DNA from: Piromyces finnis
Lineage: Eukaryota; Neocallimastigomycota; Neocallimastigomycetes; Neocallimastigales; Neocallimastigaceae
Length of the DNA: 64,000 nt
Direction: 5' to 3'
Assembly (NCBI GenBank): GCA_002104945.1
Contig: MCFH01000001.1
Coordinates: forward strand, 2,390,501-2,454,500
The translations under genes and the position numbers were made by a program. This document shows positions 46,701 through 59,105 of the stretch, piece after piece. The notes beneath the pieces were generated by a model. That model saw only the letters and a program-made list of their open reading frames with translations, ran no database searches and had not been told where the DNA came from. Numbering within the stretch: position 1 is the stretch's first letter; each line of letters begins with the position of its first letter.

Positions 46701-47769
46701 TATTAAGTGCATATTATTAATGTAAAAATATTTTATTTAAAACTTATTAATATTAATTGGAAAATATTCATTATTTATTATTTTTTATATTCTTATATAA
46801 TATTTAACTATTAAGCTTGTTTATATAATTAAATAAAATAATTATTTTAATTGCTTTCATAGCTTATAAATACATTAGTTTACTATATAAAATGTAAAAA
46901 AAATTACATTTAAAAATCTAATATTGCATTTATTTATATTCAATTAATATTTATCACATTATTCAATTATATTAATTGAAGTGTGCATATCCATTTTTCC
47001 ATTTTATAAACAATAGGGGTTGCTTATCTTGTCTAACCTTGACAAACATATCGTTTTTTTTTTATTTGTCCCTCAAAGGTGAATTTTGTTATTTATTATT
47101 TAAATACATACATAATAAATATAACAGCGTTATTATTTCAATATGTATTACTAATTACGCACAATAAAACTATTAATCATTATATAAACAAATTATGCAT
47201 TCTGTATGGATTATATATAAGAATAATTATTATTATTATATTACTATCATTAATATAATTTTATTATTTTACTTAATGTTATTTGTAGGAAATAATAATA
47301 ATCACAATAATATTTCTATTCCTTTATTTTATTTTTGTATAATTTAATAAGTTTTAATGTATGTCATTTTATTTGTTCGTTAACTTTATTAAATAAAAAA
47401 TGACTCAGATCAATATTATCGATTCATATGATTCATATGATAAAATTAATTTTATAATAAATAAGATTTAAGAAAAAGATAATATTACCCAAATAGAAAT
47501 TTTAAATTAATAAAAAAATTATAATTTATAATTATTTGATACTGCTGAATGTAACGTATAAAAGGAAATAAAAAAGGATAAATTCATTAAATTTTTGTAT
47601 TTTTGAATTTATTTATATTATATAAATATAATATAATATAAACTCAAGATTATTTTAAACGTTATTGATTAACATTTAAACAAAAAATTATAAATATATA
47701 TATATATATTTGTATATAATAAAAAAAATAAAAAATAAAAACAAAAGTAAAAATAAAAATATTGTTACA
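43790..47769. other. Four-kilobase gene desert
   Basis: A+T-rich DNA without a gene I can support. Points of note are a perfect 17-bp hairpin at 44380-44433 and a GC-richer block at 45417-45545 that holds GCCAG...CTGGC arms. The 63-codon frame at 46976-47167 has no ATG and is not convincing. The last few hundred bases precede the dockerin-CotH gene. Confidence 0.55.
44380..44433. repeat. Perfect inverted repeat, 17-bp stem and 20-nt loop
   Basis: Arms 44380-44396 and 44417-44433, both reading TATATATGGTACTATAG on their strand, are exact reverse complements. In a gene desert. Confidence 0.85.
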
Positions 47770-50177
47770 ATGAGAAAGTACACTATTATTAGCGTTGTAT
47801 CAGCATTAGTTGGTATGGCTCAAGCAGCATGCTGGTCATCTGCAATAGGATATAAATGCTGTCAAAAATGTGACATTGTCACTGAAGATAATTCTGGAAA
47901 GTGGGGTATTGAAAACAATGAATGGTGTGGTATTGATGACTCTGTTTGCAACAATAACAGTAGTAATGCTTCTTGCTGGTCTCTTCCATGTAATTAAAAA
48001 TGGATATATATATAAATTAAAAAATTAAGTACTTTAACATTTTATCAATTTCAAATCATATTAAAAATATATTCAAAATTATTTATTTTAATAAAGCTTA
48101 TCCATGTTGTCAAGGTGATTCTATTGCCTATTCAGATGCCAGTGGTGATTGGGGTATTGAAAATGGTCAATGGTGTGGTATTGTTAAGAAATCAAACCAA
48201 CAACAACAAGCCTCTTGTTGGACTGAACCAGGTAAGAATATAAAATTTGAAGTTTTGCCAGTTATTAATATATAAGTTAATAAAACATATAATATTTTTA
48301 TTAATAAAATTATTCCTATAGATTATCCTTGTTGTAAGGGTAGTAATGTTGCTATTGCCTATTCTGACAGTCAAGGTGACTGGGGTGTTGAAAATGGTCA
48401 ATGGTGTGGTATTCAAAAAAACAATAACAATCAAAACAACCAAAACCAAAACAATCAACAAAATAACAATAACAATCAAAATGCTCAAGAAGATCAAAAT
48501 CTTCCAAAATTCTCAATGGAATCTGGTTTCTACGAAGCTAAGGACAGTCTTACTTTAACTTTAAGTGGTTCAGGTACTGTCTACTACACTTTAGATAGTT
48601 CTAACCCAACTACTTCTTCTACTGCTAAGACTTACAGTGGAGCTATTAAAATGTATGATCACACTGTTGACGAAAATGTTTACAGTAAGTACCAACATCA
48701 AGATAACAGTCCATATTCTATTACTTTACAAAATCCATACGTAGCCAGTCCAGTTAAATTCGATAAGGTTACTGTTGTACGTGCTGCTGTAAAGTTATCT
48801 AATGGTAGTTGGAGTCCAGTTGTTACTAAGACTTTTATTATCATGGACCAAAATAAACTTCAATACTACAAGAATATTCCAGTTGTTTCTCTTGTTACTG
48901 ATCCAAAGAACCTTTTCGATAAGGATAAGGGTATTTATGTTTGTGGTCAACAATATCTTGATTGGAAGAGAGGTCCAAATTACAACCCATCAAAGAGTGA
49001 ATGGGATTTCGATAACGTTGCCAACTTCTTCTCAAAAGGTAAGGAATGGGAACGTGATGCTTCCATTTCTATTTTCCGTAATGGTAAGGAAGCTCTTACT
49101 CAAGATGTTGGTATTCGTATTAAGGGTGCTTCCACTCGTAACCATCATGTTAAAGGTTTCAACATTTATCCACGCAAGGAATATGGTGAATCTAAAATTA
49201 AGTATGAAATCATTGAAAATAACACTAACATTATTGACGGTAAGGCCATTTCTAAGTATGATTCATTCAGTCTTCGTGGTGTTTACTGGTTCGATAGAAT
49301 GAGAGAAGCTATTGTTCAAAGTGGTCTTAAAGATTCTCCAATCCTTGCTACTTTTGACAGTAGTCGTTGTGTTGTTTTCCTTGATGGTGAATTCTGGGGT
49401 TTATATGATATGGTTGAAAAGGCTTCTGCTGATTACATTAAGGATAATTACAGCATTCCAAAGGACAATGTTGCAATGATTAAGAATGATGTTTTAGAAG
49501 AAGGTACTGAACAAGATCTTCAAGAATTCAAGAGTTTAGTTGAATACTGTAAAAACAATGACCTTACTAACTCTGCAAACTACAACTACGTCACCAGTAA
49601 GTTAGATATTGAAAGTTTAATTTACAGTTACGCTACTGGTTTCTATCTTGGTATCTGGGATTGGCCAAACCGTAACTACTTTGTTTACAGAAACAAGGGT
49701 GAAGCTATTAGTGGTAATAAATATGCCGATGGTAAATGGAGATATGGTGCTTTCGATTTTGATTACTCTGCTGGTATTACTTACGATAACTTTGGTGGAG
49801 TTAAGGGTTACGCTCATGATTCTTTCACCAAGTTCCAAAGTAAGAAGGATGAATTCCCAACTCCAATCTTCAGTGCTTTAATTAAGAACAAGACATTCTA
49901 CAAGAAGTTCTCTGATGTTATGTACCTTATGAGCAAGGATATTTTCGAACCAAGCAAGATGAGAAAGATTGTTCAAGAACACAAGAGCAAATACATGGAC
50001 TACATTATTCAAACTGATTGGAGATGGTACTTTGGTACTCCAAACCTTTCATGGGATACTTTCAAGTCCAACCAAAACAGATACTTCTCTGACGGTTGGG
50101 ATGAAATTAGTGAATTCTTCCAAAATCGTCCACAATACGTCTACAGATTTATGGAAAATGTTTATGGTAAAATTTAA
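47770..50177 (+). CDS. Cellulosomal CotH-kinase protein with three N-terminal dockerins
   Basis: Exons 47770-47989, 48097-48231 and 48322-50177 join in frame to 736 aa; start is the ATG at 47770, giving a clean signal peptide (about 1-20, ending A-Q-A). Three dockerins follow (each with C-W, C-C and W-G-x-E-N-x-x-W-C-G-I), one per exon boundary, then an Asn/Gln linker. Next is a beta-sandwich like those found before CotH domains, with [11 protein letters not shown], and then the CotH kinase: [11 protein letters not shown] and the metal-site-like F-D-F-D-Y-S-A-G. Extracellular, cellulosome-bound; kinase target unknown. Codon use is less A+T-rich than in the tandem CotH copies, suggesting high expression. 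It shares only the domain with copies 1-3. Confidence 0.93.
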
Positions 50178-50857
50178 GTTTTAAAATGAATTATCATTAA
50201 AATTATTTTTTTTTTTTAATGATAAATTAGAAATTTATCATAAATTATTACTATAGTATAATAAAAAAAAAATGTAAAAAAAAAATGCCATAAAAATTTT
50301 ATTATTTATCAAGAAGTTTTTATTTTTATTTTTTATTAATAAATTTTAAATAAATATTTGAAAAATTAAGAAAAATAAATATAAAAATTTTGAAGGCCAT
50401 TGATTAAAAAGGTATAAATTGATAAAAATAAAAACAATTTATCCTTTCAAAAAAATCAAAACAAAAAAAAAAAAAAAAACAAAGAAATAAGATTAAAAAG
50501 AAGAAAATAAAAGATAGATATAAAGTTCAATAAACAAGTTCTGGTTTTATATTTTTTATTTCTTAATATTAATTACTAATTTTATTATTTTTTATTCCCA
50601 AAATCTTGTTAAAAATTAATGGATGAAACATATTATTATTAATAATATGATTGTTTATAATATTTGCTTTAATTAAAAAAAAAAAAAATGGTGATTTTAC
50701 CAGAAAGTTATAATGTATTTTAAAAATTAAATAATGTAGTGGCGTATGATTGTCTTATGTATTTAAGTTAATGTTCCGAGATAAAAATTTTTATTTTTAT
50801 TAATAATGAAATTTAACATTTTATTTCAATTATTAAATGTCATATTTTGAATAAGAA
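50178..50857. other. Intergenic region with promoter of the LRR-HAD gene
   Basis: A+T-rich DNA. A GTGGCGTA octamer lies at 50740-50747, 110 bases before the next ATG. Nothing else recognised. Confidence 0.5.
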
Positions 50858-52039
50858 ATGAATATAAAAGTTGTTTTTTTATTATTACTCTATACAGTAT
50901 TATCACATTCCAAAACATGTATAGATATATTTTCTAAACTTGGTTTAGATGTAAATAAATTAAATACAGATACATCCTATCAATGCTATGAAAATACTAA
51001 TAATGAAGCAATATCACTGTTAGAAAAATTATATAATACTAATTTATATAATAATACTTAAGATTAATTGTATCTAATAAATATATATTTATTATATTTT
51101 TATATTTAAACTTTTTTTATATTTTTTATATTATATGAAGTGAATTGTTAGATGTAGATTTGAGTAATGGGAATGTTGATGTTATATTTGAAACACCTTC
51201 TTTAGAAATACTGTAAGATTTACAAATATTATATATGATATATATTATTATCAAGAAAAGTTGTTAAAATATAATATATATATATTATGTTTATTCATTC
51301 AATAGAAAACTTTCATCATCTAATGTGCTGATACCAAATAAATTTAATGAACTACCAAATCTTGTAGAAATGTATTATTATTTAACATATATTAAAATTA
51401 AAATTTACATAAAATCATAAACAAATTATTAATATTAATATTTGAATGAACCTAAAACAGTTTTATCTCCAATATTAATTATGAACAATTCCCAGATTCT
51501 GTGTTTAAACTAGAAAAACTTAAAGAATTGTAAGTAGACAAAAAAAAAAAAGCTGATTAATAAATTAAAATAATAATCTTTTTTTATTTTAAAAACTAAT
51601 CTTAAATTTTATTATTTACGGCACTTTAATTAAAAGATCCTTTAATAATTGTGGATTTACCTCAATACCCGATAAGTTTAATAATATTTTAAATCTAACA
51701 ACACTGTAAGTAAATATTAATATAACTATATATACTAAATTGAAATAAATAGAATCGGAATGGACTATATTTAAAATTTATAAATGATTTTATAATTTAT
51801 ATTTTTATTTAATATTCAAATATGATAACATTAGTCGTCTATCTGGTAATAAATTTGAATTTCTTCCAAGATCAATATATGAACTTAAAAATCTTACTAC
51901 TATGTATGCAATATCAAATTAAATTATATTAATATTTCTGTAAATTTTATGATAGAAATTTTTTTTTTAAAAAAAAAAAAATACTATTATAACTATAATT
52001 AACATTTTTTAATTTGTTTTTTTTTTTTTTTTGCTTGTC

Positions 52040-52070
<31 letters not shown>

Positions 52071-53824
52071 GTGAAATTAATAGAAATCCAAATTTCAAAG
52101 GTTTGGCATTAAATCCAGTTATAACAACCGTTAATAACGAAGAACATAAATTAGAATCAAATGAATTTAAAAATAATGAAAATTCAAATACTAATTTAGA
52201 AAATAATGAAAATTTTAGAAATGCTGAAGATCAACAACCTTTAGATAACAACACCAAAATGACGTTTACTGCTAATTCAAATTATAAAAAGATTGACGAA
52301 TTATCTTATAGTTTAAAAAAAGCAATAAATGAATATAATGTAATTTCATTTGATATATTTGATACATTATTAGTTCGTTCATATGTGAGACCAGTGGATC
52401 TTTTTATTCACATGGAACAAATATATAATGTTACTGGATTCACAGAGGCAAGAATGATGGCAGAAAGAAGAGTTCGTAAAACCGTTCAAGGAACTAAGGA
52501 AGATATAAAATTTGATGAAATTTATGAAGAAATTGATGAAAGGTATAAATGGTTAAAAGAAAAAGAATTATTACTTGAATATCAAAGTTCAAATGCCCGT
52601 TTATTCATCAAAGATATTTACGAATACGCATGTCAACAAAATAAAAAAATTATTATTATTTCAGATATTTATCTCTCAAAACAATTTATTGTTAAATTAT
52701 TAGAAAAAAATGGTTATACAAATTATGATAGTATATACATATCATCTGAATATTATAAAACTAAAGGAACTGGATCTTTATATAATGTAGCTATGGAAGA
52801 TCTTAATCTTTCAGTAAAAGATATTTTACATGTAGGTGATAATCTTTTTTCTGATGTAAATCGACCACGAAAATTAGGTATTAATGCATTTTATGTCCCA
52901 AAAGTAATAGAATTCCTTTTCCAAACAGATTCCAGAATAGAATACTTTTACAAAAAATATAAAGATGATATTGGAGCATCCATCATGTTAGGATTATTAG
53001 CTTATCACTCTGAAGGTACATATAATAATTATTGGTATGAATTTGGATATAAGTATGCAGGTCCTCTTATTTTAGGATATATGCAATGGTTAGAACAACA
53101 ACTGAAAAAAGAAGATATTAGTAAAGCTTTATTTGTTGCTCGTGATGGTTATACCTTGGAAAAGGTTTTTAAACTCATTCATCCTTCAGAAGAAATTGAA
53201 ACTCATTATATTTATTTACCTCGAAAAATAGCTAATGAGTGTCTAAGTGAAAATCCAGAAATAGCTGAAAAATCCAAAAAAGAATATATGTATTATTTAG
53301 AACAATTTGATTTACAAAGCAAAAGATTGGCTGTGATTGATTCTGTAACTTATTGGTTTTCATCTCAAAGAACATTAGTTCACCTTTTCCCCGAGAAAGA
53401 AATCAAAGGATACTATTGGCTATATGGAAATAATTTATTCAATAATTTGATGTGTGAGTCCTTCCAAAATGATCATAGACATAGAATTGGTGAAATTATA
53501 GAATTAATAATGACAGCTCCAACCTCCCCTGTAGAAACCATTGCTAATGGTAAACCTATTTTTAAGGAGATGAATGAAACTGAAAATGTAAGAGTAAAAT
53601 TATACCCAGATTTATCTAGTGGAGCAATAAATTTTGCTAAAGATTATTTAAGTGCTTTTAAGAACTTAAATAATAGTAATTTATCATGTGATATGTTGAT
53701 CGAATGGATAAAAATATTTTTACAGAGACCTACAGAAATTGATAAAATATCCTTCTTTAATATTGAACATGCTTCAGACGAAAATCATTCTGAATATAAT
53801 AAATTAATGTATATGTGGTATTAA
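50858..53824 (+). CDS. Signal peptide - LRR - HAD hydrolase fusion (COG5610-like)
   Basis: Exons 50858-51018, 51141-51212, 51306-51371, 51461-51529, 51637-51705, 51835-51903 and 52072-53824, all introns in phase 2, join to 752 aa. Residues 1-19 form a signal peptide; then come about five leucine-rich repeats, one per 66-72-nt exon. After an Asn/Glu-rich spacer the last exon encodes a HAD hydrolase: motif I F-D-I-F-D-T, motif II I-S-D, Lys in K-T-K-G, motif IV H-V-G-D-N-L-F-S-D. A long C-terminal half (V-A-R-D-G-Y) follows, as in the bacterial predicted-hydrolase family COG5610, often found near glycan synthesis genes. Substrate unknown. Its intron-free HAD part suggests transfer from bacteria. 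Weak points: the exon 1 donor GTTAGA and the T/A-run intron before exon 7. The HAD may be a separate gene starting at the ATG 52259. Confidence 0.65.
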
Positions 53825-54950
53825 AAAATATTTATTATATATTAGATATAAATAAATTTTAATTTCCCTGTTTATTAATGATACAAAAGAAAAACTTTTG
53901 ATATGTAAATATATTCATGATGAAAAAAAATTTATTATAAGATAAATTAAAACAATAAAAGTGAATGAAACATAATAAATTCTTAACCAAATTATTTATA
54001 TTATCTTGATTTTTTTTTTTTTTTTTTTTTATTTATTATTATTATTACATGACGATTCAAATTCATACATACATAAAAGTTAACATTAATTAGCTTTTAT
54101 GTATACTAAAATGGAAAAAATGAAAAAGTTAATTTATTTAATATTTAATCAATAAAAAAAATACTGATTCAAGATAATATTTTATTTTAAATTAAACTTT
54201 TTTATAAAAAAAAAACTTTAGGTTTATTTTTAACTTTTCAGTTTTGAACTATCTCCATATACCTGATTTGATAATCAATATTTTATTATTTTGTTTAATA
54301 ATAATTGTTAATATTTGGTTTTTGTTTTCATATAATAAATAAATTATAAAAATTAACTCCAATTTTATCTAAATTTCAAAAGCTTTTTTTTTTTTTTTTT
54401 TTTTTATAATATCGTATATTTTATATTAGATTTAAAATTTTCTTAATTACTTTAACAATTCATAAAGAAAGTTTAAAAAAAAATTTTTAGTGTTATAATT
54501 GAATTTTTTTAATTATTTAAATAATTTGTGAAGAGTAATAAACTTTTTTTAGTTAATATAACAAGATTTTTTGAAATATAATATAAAAAACATTGATACT
54601 TTTAAAAGTTTTGCTAGAGGGAAAAATAAAAAAAAAAAAAATATTATTACATGTTATATTAGAACTCAAAAATAATATAAAATAAAAATAAAATATATTA
54701 TAAAATTCAAATTCCCATTCATATATAATATTCATATATAATAAAAATAGAAGTTCATTTATATTAATTAAAATAATATTAAGTGTTTCTGATAATAGTC
54801 AAGACTAAAAACAAATTTTAAATAAAAATTAGAGCATAAATTGGTAGTAATATATATACTACCAATATATACCTTTCTTGGTTAATGAAAACAAAGTTAT
54901 AAGGATTTCAATATAAAAGAACAAAATTTTGTATTTCCCCAAAAGTTAAA
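53825..54950. other. Intergenic region, two small foldbacks
   Basis: A+T-rich. An 11-bp inverted repeat lies near 54072-54110 (ATACATAAAAG/CTTTTATGTAT), and a 9-bp one near 54841-54865 (TTGGTAGTA/TACTACCAA), the latter close upstream of the LRR gene. No gene seen. Confidence 0.5.
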
Positions 54951-55764
54951 ATGAAATTATTATATATTTTATTTAATATTACTCTAATATTTTTATGTAA
55001 TACATATGCATATAAAATTCAAACATCATTTGAAAATAAAAATACGGAAGCAAAGGAAAAACGTGAAGATAAAAGTGATGAATGCATTTATATAAATAAT
55101 TTATTTGGTCAGGATGAATCGTTTAATTGCTGTGAAATGGACGGAATTATTTGTGAAGATGGATATATCATTGAAATGTAAATACTTTATATTTGAATGT
55201 TGACCATATATATTTTTCAAATTAATCAAATGATAATTTATTATTGATGTCATATTATTAATGAAAAACAATGTATGCTGTTTCATATATTTTTTATTAA
55301 CTTCCAATATAGAGATTTATCTCGCAATAATATAAGTGGATACATTCCTGATTCAATTGGAAATTTAATTGAATTGACAAAATTGTAGATAATATCCTTC
55401 TTTTTTAATATTTAAAATATAATTGAATAGAAGAAATCTAAAATTTATATTCTAATGTTTTTTTCTATTATTATTATTATTATTATCATTATTATTAAAA
55501 AATAATAATATAATATTAAAAAGAAATTTAAATAATAACATGTTAAATGGAACAATACCTAATTCTATTGGAAATTTATCTAAATTGAAATATTTGTAAA
55601 TATAATATCTCTTCTTTTTTTGACATTAATAATTATGAAATATTCATATAAATATCATATTTAATAATATAATAAATATGAAGATCTTTAGATCAAAATA
55701 TGTTAAGTGGATCCATTCCAGAATTTATTGGAAATCTAACTGAATTAACAATGCTGTAAAATGA

Positions 55765-55796
<32 letters not shown>

Positions 55797-57409
55797 ACTC
55801 TTCCTATGCTTATATTTAAATAACTAACTGAATTTTTTTTTATCTATATTCTAATATAGATGTTTATCTGATAATATGTTAAGTGGTCCGATTCCTGAAA
55901 CTATAGGAAATTTATCTAAATTAGAAGAATTGTAATAATAATTTTATTATTGATACTACATAACTACATAACTACATATTATTAATAGTTTATATAATAA
56001 AAAGTTTAAAAATAATTAAAATTTTTAAAAATATTTTTTTTAATTATTATTATTTAAAATAATAATAATCAGATGGTTAGATAATAATAATTTGAGTGGA
56101 TCCATTCCTAAAACTATTGGAAATCTAACCGAATTATTAATACTGTATTGTATATATAAACCTGAAATATTGTTATAATAATATAATAATATTCTAATAT
56201 AAAAACTATTTCGTTATTATATATAATATATAATAATTTATTTCTAAATATATGAATTTTTATAATTTTTATATAATAAAAACATTTAATGTATTATAAA
56301 GATGGTTAGATAATAATAATTTAAGTGAATCCATTCCTGAATCCATTGGAAATCTTTCTAAATTAGAATGGTTGTAAGTAAAATGAAATATATTTTATAT
56401 TATATTTTTATATTATAAAAAAATAATATAATTAATGTTATTAAATAAATAGAGATTTAAATAACAATGAATTTAGTGGATCAATTCCTGAATCTTTTGG
56501 AAACTTAAAAGAATTAACAATATTGTAATTAAATAAGTTTATATCTATTGTTTTTATATTTTTACGTGTATTAATAATAAAACAATTAAATTGAATATTA
56601 TTTAATGTAACAAAATATATATTAGAAATTTATATAATAATTCATTAAGCGAATCTCTTCCAGAATTTGAAAACTTAACCAAGTTCAAAGAACTGTAAAA
56701 ATATTTCTATAAGATTTTTTATTATACATTATATATATTATATATATTTTTAATTTATCTTTATATATTGAAAAAATTTATTAATAAAAGCAACATAGAA
56801 AACAATAACAAATTATATGGAAGAATTCCAAGTAATAATTATGATGGTATGAAAAATAAAATATTTGATTTTATATATGATGTATAATAAATATGTTGCT
56901 AATATAAAGTTATAATAAAATGAAATTTAAATAGACTGTAATTTTAGTGGTACACATATATGTTACTCAAAAGATAACTATAATTCCAATTGTACATATC
57001 CCGCAAGGTATTATGATTGTACAAAATGCGTTAAAAATGCTTCTAGGAAAGATGATATTTGTCAATGTTCTAGTGAATTATATTATGGAATTGGTTATAT
57101 TGAATGTAGAGAAAAGAGTAGTAATGGTATAGAAAAATTTTGTTTGTCTGTTTGTTTATTATTTCATTTAAAATGTTTAATAAAATGAAAATATATATAT
57201 ATATATATATTTATTAATCATTTACAGAAATATTAACATAAAATAATATATTATTATTAATAATAAAATCTATAGGAACAGAATCAAATAGTGATATTAT
57301 AAAATATTTAACTGATTACAATTTGATTTCATTATCAAGGAGGAATAATGCTTTTATTTTTTTAAATATAATTATTGTAATTCTTGTAACTCTAATGCTT
57401 CAGATATAA
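54951..57409 (+). CDS. Plant-type LRR membrane protein, one repeat per exon
   Basis: Twelve exons: 54951-55177, 55313-55384, 55524-55595, 55684-55755, 55860-55931, 56073-56144, 56302-56373, 56453-56524, 56626-56694, 56791-56846, 56935-57126 and 57276-57409; 393 aa. A signal peptide (1-20) leads to a Cys-containing N-cap. Repeats of 24 aa follow, with the plant-specific pattern L-S-G-x-I-P-x-x-I-G-N-L-x-x-L-x-x-L. Seven exons are exactly 72 bases, all bounded by phase 2 introns. After the repeats comes a Cys-rich domain (exon 11, about 10 Cys) and a C-terminal hydrophobic tail (F-L-N-I-I-I-V-I-L-V-T-L-M) with no cytoplasmic domain: a single-pass or GPI-type anchor. Probably cell surface; ligand unknown. 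Related in build to the LRR part of the gene upstream. Confidence 0.85.
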
Positions 57410-59105
57410 AAATTGTAAAAAGATATTAGTATTTTTCATAAATCTATATTTTATATATATAAAAATTAAGTTTAAAATAATAAAAATATAATTCTATGTT
57501 AATTAAATTGATTTTTTTTTAAAAAAAAGAAAAAAAAAAGTTTTAATTGAGGTCTAAACCTTGGGAAAATACTAAATTGTAAGTTGCTTTCATTTTATCA
57601 CTTTCAGTAAAACAATTATTAAAATATATAATATTATTGATTATTGATATATTAAGTATAAACATTCGTATTATTGTTTTAATAAGGAATATAAATTATA
57701 ATTTATAATTTACTTATATCTAAAAATAGGGAAATATTTAAATTGATATTTTTTAATAATTTAGAGTATTTTCCTGCCTTTTTAAATAAAAAATGTATAT
57801 CAAAAAGGAATATTCATAGAGATTATAATTATTAAAAAAGAATAAAATTAATGATAATAATAACCTTTTTAAAAATTAGCTCATTAACAAATTTATTTTT
57901 TTTTTATTAATTAAAATAAAGGTAAACCATATATAAATTCATTTTTAAGGTTGGAGTTAAAATTTTATAGTTAAAATAAAATTCAAAAGAAAATCTTATT
58001 TAAACTTTACTAATCAAAAATAATAATTGTAATAATAATATATAGTAAATAGTTAATATTCATAATGTATTCATTTTAATAAGGGAATGAAAATATTCTA
58101 TTAAAAATTATAAAGTATAAAAGAAAATAATATTAATTATAATTATCACATTTAGAGTATTAAAGCATAAAGTATAAAATTAACAACACTATACATTTTC
58201 TTTTTTTTTATAAATATCTTTTATATATAACATATAATTTGAATACTTTTCAAAATTCTAATAATTATTTCTTTTTGCATGAATAAATATTAATTATTTA
58301 AATATTTATAATAAAAATATAATTTACTATTAATTTTGATATTTAATTTATTAATTATTAAAAAAGAAATTTTTTTTATGAATTTTTTGTTCATCCATAA
58401 TTAGTAATAAAACGGCTGGTCAAAAATAATAATAATAATTAATTAGGTTTTTGTGCTACTACCCTTATCTTTAACATTATATTAAATATATAATTAAATT
58501 AAACATATAATTATAAAAATATATAAATAAATTAAAATTAAATTGTATATAATAATAAATTAGTACTAAAACGGTACATTTTAAATAATAAAGTTTAAAG
58601 AAACTGTACAGCCAATAATATTTTAGATAAAAAAAACTTTAATTTATATAATATATTATTTTTTATTTTTTCATTTTAAATATAGTTTTTTAATTTTTCA
58701 AAAATGAACAAAAAACCATATTTAATTATAATAATAAATGAATGAAAAATAGTATTATTAATAAATATATATATAAAAATTAATGAATGATTAAATAAAT
58801 AAAAACCTCTCCAAGTTTTTTTTTATTTAATTTTAATATTTTTATTTAATTTTGTAAATATATTTTACCCACAACCCATAATGAAAGAAAAAATATTTAT
58901 TAAAATTTTTTTATTTTCTTTTATTTATTATAGAATTATTTTTAAAAAAAATATGAAATTTGATTTTTAAAATTTGAATGTTTTAAATTTATAATATTTT
59001 GTATATATTTTATTTTCGCAAAATTATAATTTTATAATTAGTGTAAATTATTAATCAAATAAGGAAATCTATTATAATAACAATAGTAATATAATATATA
59101 ATAAA
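57410..59105. other. Intergenic region, nothing recognised
   Basis: A+T-rich DNA between the LRR gene and the GH5 gene. No gene, RNA or long repeat seen; the GH5 promoter must lie at the right end. Confidence 0.55.

Noticed and set aside
46976-47167. 63-codon frame in the gene desert
   Set aside because: No ATG start, no homology recognised, composition as in the flanks.
52031-52071. Start of the HAD protein at 52031
   Set aside because: A TTG inside poly-T/poly-A tracts giving poly-Phe and poly-Lys; it is intron sequence.
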